From: Paracoccaceae bacterium
GTDB lineage: Bacteria; Pseudomonadota; Alphaproteobacteria; Rhodobacterales; Rhodobacteraceae
Length of the DNA stretch: 39,921 bases
Reading direction: 5' to 3'
NCBI GenBank assembly: GCA_030066175.1
Contig: JASJCC010000007.1
Span: forward strand, 1-39,921
Under the pieces are notes generated by a model. The model saw nothing but the letters and a program-made list of their open reading frames with translations. It was not told the DNA's origin and searched no databases. Below, piece by piece: positions 24,200 through 33,023 of the stretch. The number at the start of each line of letters is the position of its first letter. Position 1 is the first letter of the stretch. The position numbers were made by a program, and so were the translations under genes.

Positions 24200-24570
24200 C
24201 GACCAAAGTGCTCGCGATCGACGATTCGCGGACCATCCGGAACCTTCTGCGCGTCTCTCTTGAGGGGGCAGGTTTTGAATTCCATTCCGCCTGTGATGGC
24301 GTCGAGGGTGTCGAGATGTTTCCCGATGTCGACCCCGATGTGGTGATCACCGACATCAACATGCCGAACATGGATGGCTACGGCGTGATCGAATCGCTGC
24401 GCAATGGCCCCGACCGCACCAGCGTGCCGATTGTCGTGCTGACCACCGAAAGCTCGGACAAGCTGAAATCCCGTGCCCGTGAGGCCGGGGCGACCGGCTG
24501 GATCGTCAAACCCTTTGACGACGCGTCGCTGATCTCTGTCCTGAAACGGCTGACCGGGCATGTGAGCTAA
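24196..24570 (+). CDS. cheY: Chemotaxis response regulator CheY (first copy)
   Basis: 124 aa single receiver domain. All key residues are present: acidic pair Asp9-Asp10, phosphorylation site Asp53 in VITDINMPNMDG, Thr82-Thr83 and Lys104 in IVKPFD. It would be phosphorylated by CheA and act on the flagellar switch or serve as a phosphate sink. It is directly followed, 1 bp later, by cheA. Confidence 0.93.
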   Translation: MTTKVLAIDDSRTIRNLLRVSLEGAGFEFHSACDGVEGVEMFPDVDPDVVITDINMPNMDGYGVIESLRNGPDRTSVPIVVLTTESSDKLKSRAREAGATGWIVKPFDDASLISVLKRLTGHVS

Positions 24571-24571
24571 G

Positions 24572-26647
24572 ATGTCGGGCAATTCCATCAGAGACACCTT
24601 CTTCGAGGAATGCGAAGAGCTCCTCGAAGCTTTGGTCGAAGGTCTGGCCGCCATGGAAGACCCCAACCACGACCCCGAGGTTGTGAACGCGGTCTTCCGC
24701 GCGGTGCATTCCATCAAGGGCGGCGCCGGCGCCTTTGGGCTCGACCGGCTTGTGCATTTCGCCCACACGTTTGAAACCGTGCTCGACAAGGTGCGCTCGC
24801 GCGAAATGGATGTGGATGAGGGGCTGATGCATCTCTTCCACCGCTCCGGCGACGTGCTGACCGATCTGGTTGAGGCCGCCCGGGATGAGCGTGAGCCCAA
24901 TGGCACCACCGAAGCCGCCGTGCTCGAAGATCTGGAAAGCCACCTCGGCGGGGCTGACGCCGAGGAAGAGTTCAGCTTTGACGCCTTGACGCTCGACTTT
25001 GGCACGCCGATGGAAATCACCCCGGAAGAACGGCAATTCGAGATCCGGTTTAAGCCGTTCCGGACGCTTTACGACAACGGGCACGAACCGCTTCTGCTGT
25101 TCGACGCCCTGGCCGAAATCGGCACGCTCGAGGTCAAGGCCGACCTTGACGCCCTGCCGGCATTCGACAGCTTCGATCCGATGGATTCCGTCCTGTCCTG
25201 GACAATGACCCTGAGCACCGCGGCTGAAGAGGACGCCGTGCGTGAGGTGTTTGAATTTGTCGATGGTCTTTGCGAATTGACCATCGGCGAGGCGGAGACC
25301 CCGGCGCCCGCGGCACAGCCCGACCCGGAGCCCGCCGTGGATGTGATTGCAGAAGCGGACAGCGCGCCAAAGCCTGCTGATCCGGCCGCAGAGCCCGTGG
25401 CGCAAACCGCCAGCAAGGAAGCGCGCGGACCAAAGCCGACCCTGCGGGTCGATCTCGACCGGGTGGACCGGCTGATCAACACGGTGGGTGAGTTGATTAT
25501 CAACCAGGCGATGATCTCGCAGCGCATCGAGGAGCTGGACTTGCCGACGGCGGCGCAGCTCAGCAACGAGCTGGAAGCCTACAAGCTCTTGGCCCGCGAC
25601 ATTCAGGAAGGCGTCATGGCGATCCGCGCCCAGCCGGTGAAGCCGCTCTTCCAGCGCATGTCCCGCATCGTGCGCGAGGCGTCCGATGCAACCTCCAAAC
25701 AGGCGCGATTGGTGACGATGGGGGACTCCACCGAAGTCGACAAGACGGTGATCGAACGCCTGTCCGATCCGCTAACCCACATGATCCGCAACGCGGTTGA
25801 CCACGGGCTTGAAACGCCCGAGCAACGCGAAGCCGCCGGCAAGGACCCGGTCGGCAAGATCAAGCTTTCGGCCGCGCACCGCTCTGGCAGCGTGTTCATC
25901 GAAATCTCCGATGACGGTGCCGGCCTTGATCGCAAGCGCATCCTGGAAAAGGCCATCGACAAGGGGCTGGTGGCCGCAGACGCGGAACTGACGGATCAGG
26001 AAATCGACAACCTGCTCTTCCTGCCGGGCTTTTCGACCGCTGGATCGGTATCGAACCTGTCGGGCCGCGGTGTCGGGATGGACGTGGTGAAAAACGCGGT
26101 GCAAGCCTTGGGCGGCCGCGTGTCCATCACGTCAACCCATGGTGCCGGGACAACCTTCACCATCGTGCTGCCGCTGACGCTTGCGGTGATGGACGGGTTC
26201 ATCATTTCGGTGGCCGACCAGACGATGGTGATCCCGATCGCCTCCATCCTCGAAACCATCCGCCCCAACGCCAAGGACCTGCACACCATCGGCACCGACA
26301 GCCAGGTGATCCGGGTGCGCGGCTCCTATGTGCCAGTGGTGAACGTGTCGGAAAACCTTGGCCTCGTGCCGCCAGAGCGTAGCGGTGTCGGCGTCTTGCT
26401 GCTGGTCTCTACGGAAACGCATGGCCTGACGGCGCTCAAGGTCGAGGACATCCACGACCAACGCCAGGTGGTGATCAAGAGCCTCGAAAGCAATTATGGA
26501 GCGATCCAAGGCGTGTCGGCCGCGACAATCCTTGGCGATGGCAAGATCGCGCTGATCCTCGATCCTGACGAGCTGGTCAAACTCGACCCGGCATCCGTCT
26601 CACCTTCTCTCTCCCTGGACACCAGAATGGAGCCCCAACATGCTTGA
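24572..26647 (+). CDS. cheA: Chemotaxis histidine kinase CheA
   Basis: 691 aa with the standard domain order. P1 Hpt with His46 in AVHSIKGGAGAFG; a second acidic region near 130-240 in the place of P2, then an Ala/Pro-rich linker (about 245-285); P3 dimerisation starting TLRVDLDRVDRLINTVGELI; P4 ATPase with N box HMIRNAVDHGLE, G1 DDGAGLD and G2 GRGVGMDVV; and a C-terminal CheW-like P5. It autophosphorylates when receptors signal and feeds CheY and CheB. The 3' end overlaps cheW by 8 bp. Confidence 0.96.
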   Translation: MSGNSIRDTFFEECEELLEALVEGLAAMEDPNHDPEVVNAVFRAVHSIKGGAGAFGLDRLVHFAHTFETVLDKVRSREMDVDEGLMHLFHRSGDVLTDLVEAARDEREPNGTTEAAVLEDLESHLGGADAEEEFSFDALTLDFGTPMEITPEERQFEIRFKPFRTLYDNGHEPLLLFDALAEIGTLEVKADLDALPAFDSFDPMDSVLSWTMTLSTAAEEDAVREVFEFVDGLCELTIGEAETPAPAAQPDPEPAVDVIAEADSAPKPADPAAEPVAQTASKEARGPKPTLRVDLDRVDRLINTVGELIINQAMISQRIEELDLPTAAQLSNELEAYKLLARDIQEGVMAIRAQPVKPLFQRMSRIVREASDATSKQARLVTMGDSTEVDKTVIERLSDPLTHMIRNAVDHGLETPEQREAAGKDPVGKIKLSAAHRSGSVFIEISDDGAGLDRKRILEKAIDKGLVAADAELTDQEIDNLLFLPGFSTAGSVSNLSGRGVGMDVVKNAVQALGGRVSITSTHGAGTTFTIVLPLTLAVMDGFIISVADQTMVIPIASILETIRPNAKDLHTIGTDSQVIRVRGSYVPVVNVSENLGLVPPERSGVGVLLLVSTETHGLTALKVEDIHDQRQVVIKSLESNYGAIQGVSAATILGDGKIALILDPDELVKLDPASVSPSLSLDTRMEPQHA

Positions 26648-27107
26648 TACCGCGGAACAGATCTCGGACTCGCAGTTCGAATTCATCACTTTCTCGGCTG
26701 GCGGACAAAACTTCTGTCTCGAGATCACGCAAATCCGTGAGATCCGCCGCTGGACCACGGTGACAGCGCTGCCGCACACGCCGCCGGACGTGCTGGGCGT
26801 GATGAACCTGCGCGGTGCGGTGATCCCGATCTTTGACCTCTCGGCCCGGTTCGGCCTGGGCAAGACCACAGAAAACGAGCGTAATGTCGTGATCGTCGCG
26901 GCCTCGGGTGACACAACGATCGGCCTCTTGGTGGAATCGGTGTCCGAGATCCTGTCGGTCGACAAGGACGCGATCCAGGAAACGCCGGACATCAAGTCCG
27001 ACATGACAAAGCTCAGCATCCTTGGCGTCATCTCGGTCGAAGACACTATGGTGCGGGTCGTCAATCTGGAAACCGTTCTCGCCACAGATTTGCAATTGGC
27101 GGTCTGA
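26640..27107 (+). CDS. cheW: Chemotaxis coupling protein CheW
   Basis: 155 aa CheW domain: FITFSAGGQNFCLEITQIREI, LPHTPPDVLGVMNLRGAVIP and IGLLVESVSEILSVD. It links receptors to CheA P5. It starts inside the end of cheA and is followed 2 bp later by cheR. No chemoreceptor gene occurs in this window. Confidence 0.95.
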   Translation: MLDTAEQISDSQFEFITFSAGGQNFCLEITQIREIRRWTTVTALPHTPPDVLGVMNLRGAVIPIFDLSARFGLGKTTENERNVVIVAASGDTTIGLLVESVSEILSVDKDAIQETPDIKSDMTKLSILGVISVEDTMVRVVNLETVLATDLQLAV

Positions 27108-27109
27108 GA

Positions 27110-27967
27110 ATGCTGGGACAGGTCACGCCACAGACAGAGATCGAATTCGACGATGCGGATTTCCAGGCGCTGGCGCGTCTGGCGCGCGCGGAATTCGGTC
27201 TCAATCTGGCGGAAAGCAAGAAGCCACTGGTCTATTCCCGGCTGTCCCGCCGGCTCAAGGCACGCGGCACCCCCAGCTTCAAGGCCTATCTCAATCTGCT
27301 CTCGCAGAGCGACGAAGCTGGCGAACGGACCGAACTGATCTCGGCGCTGACCACCAATGTCACCAGCTTCTTTCGCGAGAACCACCATTTCGACATGCTG
27401 AAAGAACGGCTCTTGCCCGAGCTTGTCAGCACAGCCCGCGCCGGCGGACGGGTGCGGATCTGGTCGTCGGCGTGTTCCTCCGGCCAAGAGGCCTATTGCA
27501 TCGCCATGACGGTGTTGGAGGCACTGCCCGAGGCCGCGAGCCTCGATGTCCGGATCCTCGCGACGGATATCGACCAGGTGATCGTGGCGCGCGCCCGTGA
27601 CGGGATCTACCCCGACACCGAGCTTGAAACGTTGCCCGGCAGCATGCAAAAGCGGTTTTTTGAACCGGCCCAGCACGGCGGCGACATGCAGGCATCCGAT
27701 GACCTCAAGCGCCTGATCACCTTCGCCGAACTCAATCTGGTGGCCCCTTGGCCCTTCAAAGGCCCGTTCGATGCGATCTTTTGCCGGAATGTGGCAATCT
27801 ATTTCGACCAGGCCACGCAAGAGCGGCTTTGGGCCCGTCTGGGCGAAGTTTTGCGGCCTTCAGGCTATTTGTTCATCGGGCATTCGGAACGGTTAACAGG
27901 CGTGGCATCAGCGCAGTTCGAGACCGCAGGGGTCACAGCATATCAAAAGCGGGCGCAGGCTGCCTGA
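27110..27967 (+). CDS. cheR: Chemoreceptor methyltransferase CheR
   Basis: 285 aa. The N-terminal helical CheR domain (GLNLAESKKPLVYSRLSRRL, TTNVTSFFREN) precedes the SAM-binding domain with IWSSACSSGQEAY, ILATDIDQVIVARAR and FCRNVAIYFDQ. It methylates glutamates of chemoreceptors for adaptation, opposing CheB. ATG is 2 bp after cheW. Confidence 0.95.
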   Translation: MLGQVTPQTEIEFDDADFQALARLARAEFGLNLAESKKPLVYSRLSRRLKARGTPSFKAYLNLLSQSDEAGERTELISALTTNVTSFFRENHHFDMLKERLLPELVSTARAGGRVRIWSSACSSGQEAYCIAMTVLEALPEAASLDVRILATDIDQVIVARARDGIYPDTELETLPGSMQKRFFEPAQHGGDMQASDDLKRLITFAELNLVAPWPFKGPFDAIFCRNVAIYFDQATQERLWARLGEVLRPSGYLFIGHSERLTGVASAQFETAGVTAYQKRAQAA

Positions 27968-27991
27968 ACCGCATCGCAGCAGGAGACGGAA

Positions 27992-28378
27992 ATGGGTTTG
28001 AAGGACTCTCTCAGGATTATGGTCGTGGATGACATGGCCACCAGCCGCGGGCTGATCACCCAGGCGCTGGATGATATCGGCATCAAGAATTACTTGACCG
28101 AAAATGACGGCCAGAACGCGCTGGGGCGGTTGTCGGGCACACCGGTCCACCTGATCCTGTCGGACTACAACATGCCGGGTCTGGACGGGCTGGGGCTCTT
28201 GAAGGCCGTGCGCACCAACCCGGCGACGCAGAAGATGGGCTTTATCCTTGTGACAGGCAAACCCACACCTGAGCTTGTTGGTGAGGCCAAGCGGCTGGGA
28301 TTGAACAACATGATCAAGAAACCGTTCACCTCTGCCTCGATGAAGCAGTGCATCGAAAGCGTGGTGGGCCGGCTATGA
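27992..28378 (+). CDS. cheY: Chemotaxis response regulator CheY (second copy)
   Basis: 128 aa receiver. Acidic pair in VVDDMATSRG, phosphorylation site Asp58 in ILSDYNMPGLDG and lysine in IKKPF are intact. It differs strongly from the first CheY of the operon, as usual in alphaproteobacteria where one CheY drives the motor and the other drains phosphate. The ATG is preceded by CAGGAGACGG. It overlaps the next small gene by 4 bp. Confidence 0.93.
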   Translation: MGLKDSLRIMVVDDMATSRGLITQALDDIGIKNYLTENDGQNALGRLSGTPVHLILSDYNMPGLDGLGLLKAVRTNPATQKMGFILVTGKPTPELVGEAKRLGLNNMIKKPFTSASMKQCIESVVGRL

Positions 28379-28740
28379 CGCAAACCGAACCCTGCGGGCC
28401 GCATATGCCTGCAAGCCAGGCCACACAGTTGATCGCCGACGAAATGCGGGCGCTGCAAAAGCGGCTGGAGCAGTTGGAAGTCGGGATGGAGGCGATTGTC
28501 GTGCGCAACCCGTCCGAGCTAAGCGCCGCCACCGTCAAGGCGTTGCAGGAAATGGACATGATCGTACAATCGACCGGCGCGCTGGCCGATTACGTCGTGG
28601 CAATCTCAGAGTTATTGCCGCCACAGGCGGAGATTGGGCTGCAACCGGCGCTGGACACCGTGCCGCTCAACGACATGGTCACCCGGCTGTCGGGGCAGAC
28701 CCATCAAAGCCTCGCGGCCGGCGTGCCGGAGCTGTTCTGA
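28375..28740 (+). CDS. Small helical che-operon protein with a DxxxQ motif (CheZ/CheT-like candidate)
   Basis: 121 aa, unnamed. The central part (residues 17-82) is predicted to be long amphipathic helices: ATQLIADEMRALQKRLEQLE, then ATVKALQEMDMIVQSTGALA. It contains Asp61-x-x-x-Gln65 (DMIVQ) followed by STG, the pattern by which CheZ (DLTGQ) attacks phospho-CheY. The gene overlaps cheY by 4 bp and no cheZ or cheC/cheX is present. A CheY phosphatase of the CheT/CheZ type is therefore plausible, but overall similarity is too low to be sure by eye. Confidence 0.55.
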   Translation: MTQTEPCGPHMPASQATQLIADEMRALQKRLEQLEVGMEAIVVRNPSELSAATVKALQEMDMIVQSTGALADYVVAISELLPPQAEIGLQPALDTVPLNDMVTRLSGQTHQSLAAGVPELF

Positions 28741-28818
28741 CGCCGCCGGCCAAGTCAAACAAAACATCGACCCTGTAGGTCCTGCCGTGCTGGCGGTACG
28801 ATACCCAAAGGAAAGATC

Positions 28819-29832
28819 ATGTCGAAGATCATCGTTGCCGTTGAAAACGCCACGCTCCGCAACCGGTTGAACGGGGCGATCTGCGCGGCCGAAGGCATGA
28901 CGGTTGCCGGTACCGCGCATGACCTGATGACGACTTATGCCACGGTCGAGGATCACCTGCCCAACGCGGTGGTAATTTCGGACACCATGGCGGCCCTGCC
29001 GGAATTCGAGGTGATGCGGGCTCTGTTTTCGGCCCTCGATGTGCGCTGGCTGGTGGTCTCCGACCCGGCGCGACCAGTGCAACGCCCTGGGCATTTGAAC
29101 AGCCGGTCGGGCCTCTTTTCGATGCCGTCTGACCTGTCGCCCGACCAGATCGTAGCGCAACTGCGCAGCATCACCCGGCATGCCCAGCGTCAGCACAGCC
29201 CGGATCGGCGGCAAACCGAGCGGCGCAGATATGAAGGCGAAAAGGTGATCCTGATCGGCGCCTCCACCGGCGGGGTCGAAGCGCTGCTGACCGTCTTGTC
29301 GCATTTTCCCAGTCAATGCCCGCCCACGCTTGTGGTGCAACATACCGGGGCGGGGTTTGGTCAGAGCCTTGTCCGACTGCTGGATCGCCAATGTGCGCCC
29401 GACATCGTTCTGGCCGGGCCGCGCAATCCGGTGACGGCTGGGAAAATCATCGTGGCGGCGGGAACCGGCGCGCACCTGACGCTGCAAAACCCGGCCGCAC
29501 CGTTTGCAGCCCTTGTGGATGGTGAGGCTGTCAGCGGCCACAAACCGTCGGTAGATGCGCTCTTCCATTCGGCCGTTCCAATTGCCCGGAACATTGTCGC
29601 CGCGGTCTTGACCGGCATGGGGCGTGATGGGGCCGAGGGGCTCAAGGCACTCTGTGACAAGGGGGCCGCGACTTTTGTGCAGGACGAGGCAAGCTCGGTT
29701 GTCTACGGCATGCCGCGGGCGGCGATGCTGGCGGGTGGCGCCAAATCCAGCCTGGCTCTTGATGCTCTGGGGCCAGCGCTGTTGGAGGCGTGCAACGAGA
29801 CCCTCGACCGCAAACAAAGCGTGGGGCGCTGA
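28819..29832 (+). CDS. cheB: Chemotaxis methylesterase CheB with degenerate receiver
   Basis: 337 aa. The C-terminal methylesterase keeps the catalytic triad: Ser149 in GASTGG, His175 in VVQHTGAGF and Asp270 in LTGMGRDGAEG. The N-terminal receiver is worn: the acidic pair is Glu9-Asn10 (AVENATLRN), a candidate Asp55 remains in VISDTM, and no KP motif is visible before the linker. Control by CheA phosphorylation may be weak or altered. Gene lies 78 bp after the DxxxQ gene, the largest gap in the operon. Confidence 0.92.
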   Translation: MSKIIVAVENATLRNRLNGAICAAEGMTVAGTAHDLMTTYATVEDHLPNAVVISDTMAALPEFEVMRALFSALDVRWLVVSDPARPVQRPGHLNSRSGLFSMPSDLSPDQIVAQLRSITRHAQRQHSPDRRQTERRRYEGEKVILIGASTGGVEALLTVLSHFPSQCPPTLVVQHTGAGFGQSLVRLLDRQCAPDIVLAGPRNPVTAGKIIVAAGTGAHLTLQNPAAPFAALVDGEAVSGHKPSVDALFHSAVPIARNIVAAVLTGMGRDGAEGLKALCDKGAATFVQDEASSVVYGMPRAAMLAGGAKSSLALDALGPALLEACNETLDRKQSVGR

Positions 29833-29834
29833 AC

Positions 29835-30368
29835 ATGTTCGAACCGGGCAACCAGTTGGTCAACGTGATCCAGGGTGAATTCAAGGTGTCGGCGGAACCG
29901 GACGTGGTGTTGTCCACGCTCTTGGGCTCCTGCGTTGCCGTCTGCCTCAGCGACATCGAGTCCGGCATCGGCGGCATGAACCATTTTCTTCTGCCCGAGC
30001 GGGAAGGCCAGGCCGGCGAAAGTGAGCGCTATGGGGCCTATTCGATGGAGTTGCTGATCAACGACATGATCAAGCGTGGTGCGCGCAAGGACCGGATGCA
30101 GGCCAAGCTGTTTGGCGGCGCCAGCATGATCGCTGCGCTCAATGATATCGGGGCCTCGAACGCGGTGTTTGCCAAAAGCTTTCTGGCCAATGAACGGATT
30201 CCTTGCGTCGCCGAAAGCCTTGGCGGCAACGCCGCCAGGCGGCTGCGCTTCTGGCCCGTGTCTGGCCGTGTCCGGCAATTCCTTGTCCCCGGAGAAGTCC
30301 AGACAGTGGCGCCGATTTCGCGGAACCCCACGCCAGAACCAAAGCTCAACGACATTACACTGTTCTGA
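29835..30368 (+). CDS. cheD: Chemoreceptor glutamine deamidase CheD
   Basis: 177 aa. The catalytic Cys33 lies in LLGSCVAVCL and His50 in GGMNHFLLP; AKLFGGASM is the second conserved loop. CheD deamidates receptor glutamines and helps adaptation. The ATG at 29835 is 2 bp after cheB; the longer in-frame extension overlaps cheB and is rejected. It is the last gene of the che operon. Confidence 0.93.
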   Translation: MFEPGNQLVNVIQGEFKVSAEPDVVLSTLLGSCVAVCLSDIESGIGGMNHFLLPEREGQAGESERYGAYSMELLINDMIKRGARKDRMQAKLFGGASMIAALNDIGASNAVFAKSFLANERIPCVAESLGGNAARRLRFWPVSGRVRQFLVPGEVQTVAPISRNPTPEPKLNDITLF

Positions 30369-30437
30369 ACGCCGGATTTGTCATGCGGCCTTGGCCCTAC
30401 GCTGACGGAGATAGAGAAAAACCAAAGGGCGACCCGT

Positions 30438-31163
30438 TCAGCGGATTGGTTCGATCCGCTGAAACGCCTCGCGCAGCGCGTCGGACCAGTTGCGGCTGAG
30501 GCGGGCAAAGCCTTCGTCATCCGGTGCAATACGTATCCGTCGCGAGGCCGACAGTGCATCCTTTTCGATCACCATCAGGTCCAGCGGCATGCCAACGCTC
30601 AGATTCGAACGCAAGGTCGAATCCATCGACAAAAGCACCGCCTTTTCCGCGTCTTCCAGCGACGTGGCAGGCTGGATCACCCGATCCAGAATGGGTTTGC
30701 CGTATTTATGCTCACCGATTTGCAAAAACGGCGTATCGCCGGTGGCTTCGATGAAATTACCCTCGGGGTAGATGAGAAACAGGCGCATGGGGCCACCGCG
30801 GCGCTGACCGGCAACAATCATCGAGGCGGTCGCGCTCTGGTTCATCCGGTCCATCTTTTCCGACACTTCGACCGTTACGTCCGCCAGCATCTTACCAACG
30901 ATTTCAGCAACTTGCAGAATTGTGGGAGCTTTCAGGATCGACCTTGGATCGTCCTCATCATTGATCGCCTCTTCCAACCGGGCCAGCGTCGTCTGTGTGA
31001 CCGACAGCGACCCGGCCGTCATGATGGCGACGACACGTTCGCCTGGATCCTCGAAGACAAACATCTTGCGATAGGTGGAAATGTTGTCGAGCCCGGCATT
31101 GGTGCGGGTGTCCGACAACAGCACCATACCGGCATCCAGCAATAGCCCCACGCAATACGTCAT
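30438..31163 (-). CDS. Anbu (bacterial proteasome homologue) peptidase
   Basis: 241 aa. The start at 31163 gives Met-Thr-Tyr-Cys, so removal of Met exposes Thr1 as the Ntn-hydrolase nucleophile; Asp17 (SDTRTNAG) and Lys32 (STYRKMF) fall at the expected places. An open frame 15 codons longer would bury Thr1 and is rejected. Anbu assembles into an open lock-washer ring; its substrates are unclear. The three genes upstream on this strand (transglutaminase, alpha-E, ATP-grasp) are its conserved partners. Confidence 0.92.
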   Translation of the reverse strand: MTYCVGLLLDAGMVLLSDTRTNAGLDNISTYRKMFVFEDPGERVVAIMTAGSLSVTQTTLARLEEAINDEDDPRSILKAPTILQVAEIVGKMLADVTVEVSEKMDRMNQSATASMIVAGQRRGGPMRLFLIYPEGNFIEATGDTPFLQIGEHKYGKPILDRVIQPATSLEDAEKAVLLSMDSTLRSNLSVGMPLDLMVIEKDALSASRRIRIAPDDEGFARLSRNWSDALREAFQRIEPIR

Positions 31164-31241
31164 GCCGTTTCCCCGCTTTGCCGGACCGTACCCGGCCATA
31201 GGCAACACTCAGCAGCAAAAACGAGAAAGGTAAAGGCCAAC

Positions 31242-32069
31242 TTACTGCTGCTGTTGTTGATGGCGTGACACCGTTACTTCGACTTCGAGGTGCTCGGCCG
31301 GGGTGCCACCCTGCACGAGCCCGCGGATCGGGGCCGCGTCCTGCGCATCGTAACCGGAGCCGAGCCGGACATACCGTTCGTCAGGGCAACACTGGTTTGC
31401 CGGGTCAAATCCGACCCAGCCCAGATCCTCGACAAAAAGCTCGGCCCAGGCGTGGCTGGCCTCATGGACCTGGCCATCCGCGTCCGCCTGCAGATACCCG
31501 GTGACATAGCGCGCCGGGATATCGGCCACGTGGGCGCAGGCAATCAGCGCGTGGGCGTGATCCTGACAGACCCCGATGCCGCCGGAAAGCGCCTCTGCCG
31601 CGGTGGTGTGGGCCTCGGTCTCGCCAGGTTTGTAGGCAATCGCCTCGGCCACCGCACCTGCCAGCGCATGCGCGCGGGCAAGCGGCTGCGTCCCCGCCGG
31701 CTCAAGCGCCTCATGCGTCAGCGCCTGCAATGCCGCGTCGGCCGCCGTCTGCCGTGTGCTCCGCAGATAGACCGAGGGCACAACCTGTTCGGCGTGGTCG
31801 CGCAGCACACCGGCGGTATCGGTTGTCTCGACCTCGCCCGTCACCTGGACCTCGACCGTTTTCACCGGCCCGCGGATCGACACGGTTTCGACCCAATCCC
31901 CGGCGCTGTCGCGAAAGCAGGCGCCTTTGGTTGCGCCGGGCGTGTTGACCGACCATTGCAACACGCGCTGCGATCCGCAAAGCGCCGGAAACAGCCGCTG
32001 GTTCTGAACGACCCCGCGCACCGGTGCGTCGAACACGTAACGAGAGGTGTGACGGATGCTGAGCTTCAT
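31242..32069 (-). CDS. Transglutaminase-like cysteine peptidase of the Anbu cluster
   Basis: 275 aa. The N-terminal beta domain starts KLSIRHTSRYVFDAPV; the transglutaminase core has Cys in GVCQDHAHAL, His in EASHAWAELFVED and Asp in GFDPAN. COG1305-type protein that might make or cut isopeptide bonds. It overlaps the alpha-E gene by 4 bp and lies 78 bp before anbu in transcription order, matching the classic anbu operon. Confidence 0.92.
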   Translation of the reverse strand: MKLSIRHTSRYVFDAPVRGVVQNQRLFPALCGSQRVLQWSVNTPGATKGACFRDSAGDWVETVSIRGPVKTVEVQVTGEVETTDTAGVLRDHAEQVVPSVYLRSTRQTAADAALQALTHEALEPAGTQPLARAHALAGAVAEAIAYKPGETEAHTTAAEALSGGIGVCQDHAHALIACAHVADIPARYVTGYLQADADGQVHEASHAWAELFVEDLGWVGFDPANQCCPDERYVRLGSGYDAQDAAPIRGLVQGGTPAEHLEVEVTVSRHQQQQQ

Positions 32070-33019
32070 GCCGGCAGCCCCTGCAGATAGGCGGCCTGAA
32101 CCTTTTGCGCCATGTCGGCATTCAGGCTCTGCATCCGACCCAAGAAATCGTGCAAACCCTCTTCAAAGATGTCCTGCACCTGGGCGTCAGCCAGTTCCGC
32201 ATAAAGCCCTCGCGCCGCGGCCTGCGCATCGGTCGAGGAGCCATAACCACGCGCCAGGCTGTCGAGATGCTCGCAGGACTGTTCGACCGACGTGACCAGC
32301 GACCGGGGAAACTTGCGGTTGAGGATCAGGAGGTCAGCGATCTTGCTGGCGGTGATGTCGCCGGAATAGGTCCAGTTATAGGCGCCCAAAGCCGACATCG
32401 ACCGCAGAAGCGTGGCCCATTGCGACTGATCGAGCCCCGAGCCGACATATGACACGCTGGGCAAAAGCACATAGTATTTGACGTCAATCAGCCGCGCGGT
32501 GTTGTCGGCGCGTTCAATACTCGCCCCCAGCCCCATGAAGTGATAGCCGTCATCGCGAAGCTGCGTCCCGGTGATCGCGCCGCGCACCAGATAGGCGGTG
32601 CGGCGGGTCCATTCGGTCAGGTCGGTCAACTGGAATTTCGACCGTTCGGTGCGCTGGAACTGCCGCAGCTCTTGATAGGACGTATTGATCGCGTCCCAAA
32701 CCGACGCGGTCAGGGCGGTGCGCACCACGCGGGCATTTTCCCGCGCGGCAGACAGGCACGACATCACCGAAGACGGGTTGTCCTGGTCAAAGAAGAGATG
32801 CGTTTCGACGTTGCGCTGCACCACGTCGCCGTATTTCTGCAAAAACGCATCGACAGAGCCCGAGGCCTGCAAAACTGCGTCCCAATCGTTGCGAAACCCG
32901 CCCGAGATGTCGGGCAGCAAGGCGTTGCGTGCCCCAACTTCAAGCAGACGGGCGGTGGTTTCCGCGCGTTCGATGTAACGGGTCATCCAGAAAAGGTGGT
33001 CGGCATGTCTGCTCAGCAT
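32066..33019 (-). CDS. Alpha-E domain protein of the Anbu cluster
   Basis: 317 aa, all-alpha. The family start MLSRHADHLFWMTRYIERAE is diagnostic, with repeated helices later such as MGLGASIERADNTARLID. Function is unknown; it always travels with the ATP-grasp and transglutaminase proteins and may form a peptide-modifying complex with them. It overlaps the downstream transglutaminase gene by 4 bp and starts 4 bp after the ATP-grasp stop. Confidence 0.92.
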   Translation of the reverse strand: MLSRHADHLFWMTRYIERAETTARLLEVGARNALLPDISGGFRNDWDAVLQASGSVDAFLQKYGDVVQRNVETHLFFDQDNPSSVMSCLSAARENARVVRTALTASVWDAINTSYQELRQFQRTERSKFQLTDLTEWTRRTAYLVRGAITGTQLRDDGYHFMGLGASIERADNTARLIDVKYYVLLPSVSYVGSGLDQSQWATLLRSMSALGAYNWTYSGDITASKIADLLILNRKFPRSLVTSVEQSCEHLDSLARGYGSSTDAQAAARGLYAELADAQVQDIFEEGLHDFLGRMQSLNADMAQKVQAAYLQGLPA

Positions 33020-33023
33020 CGGG

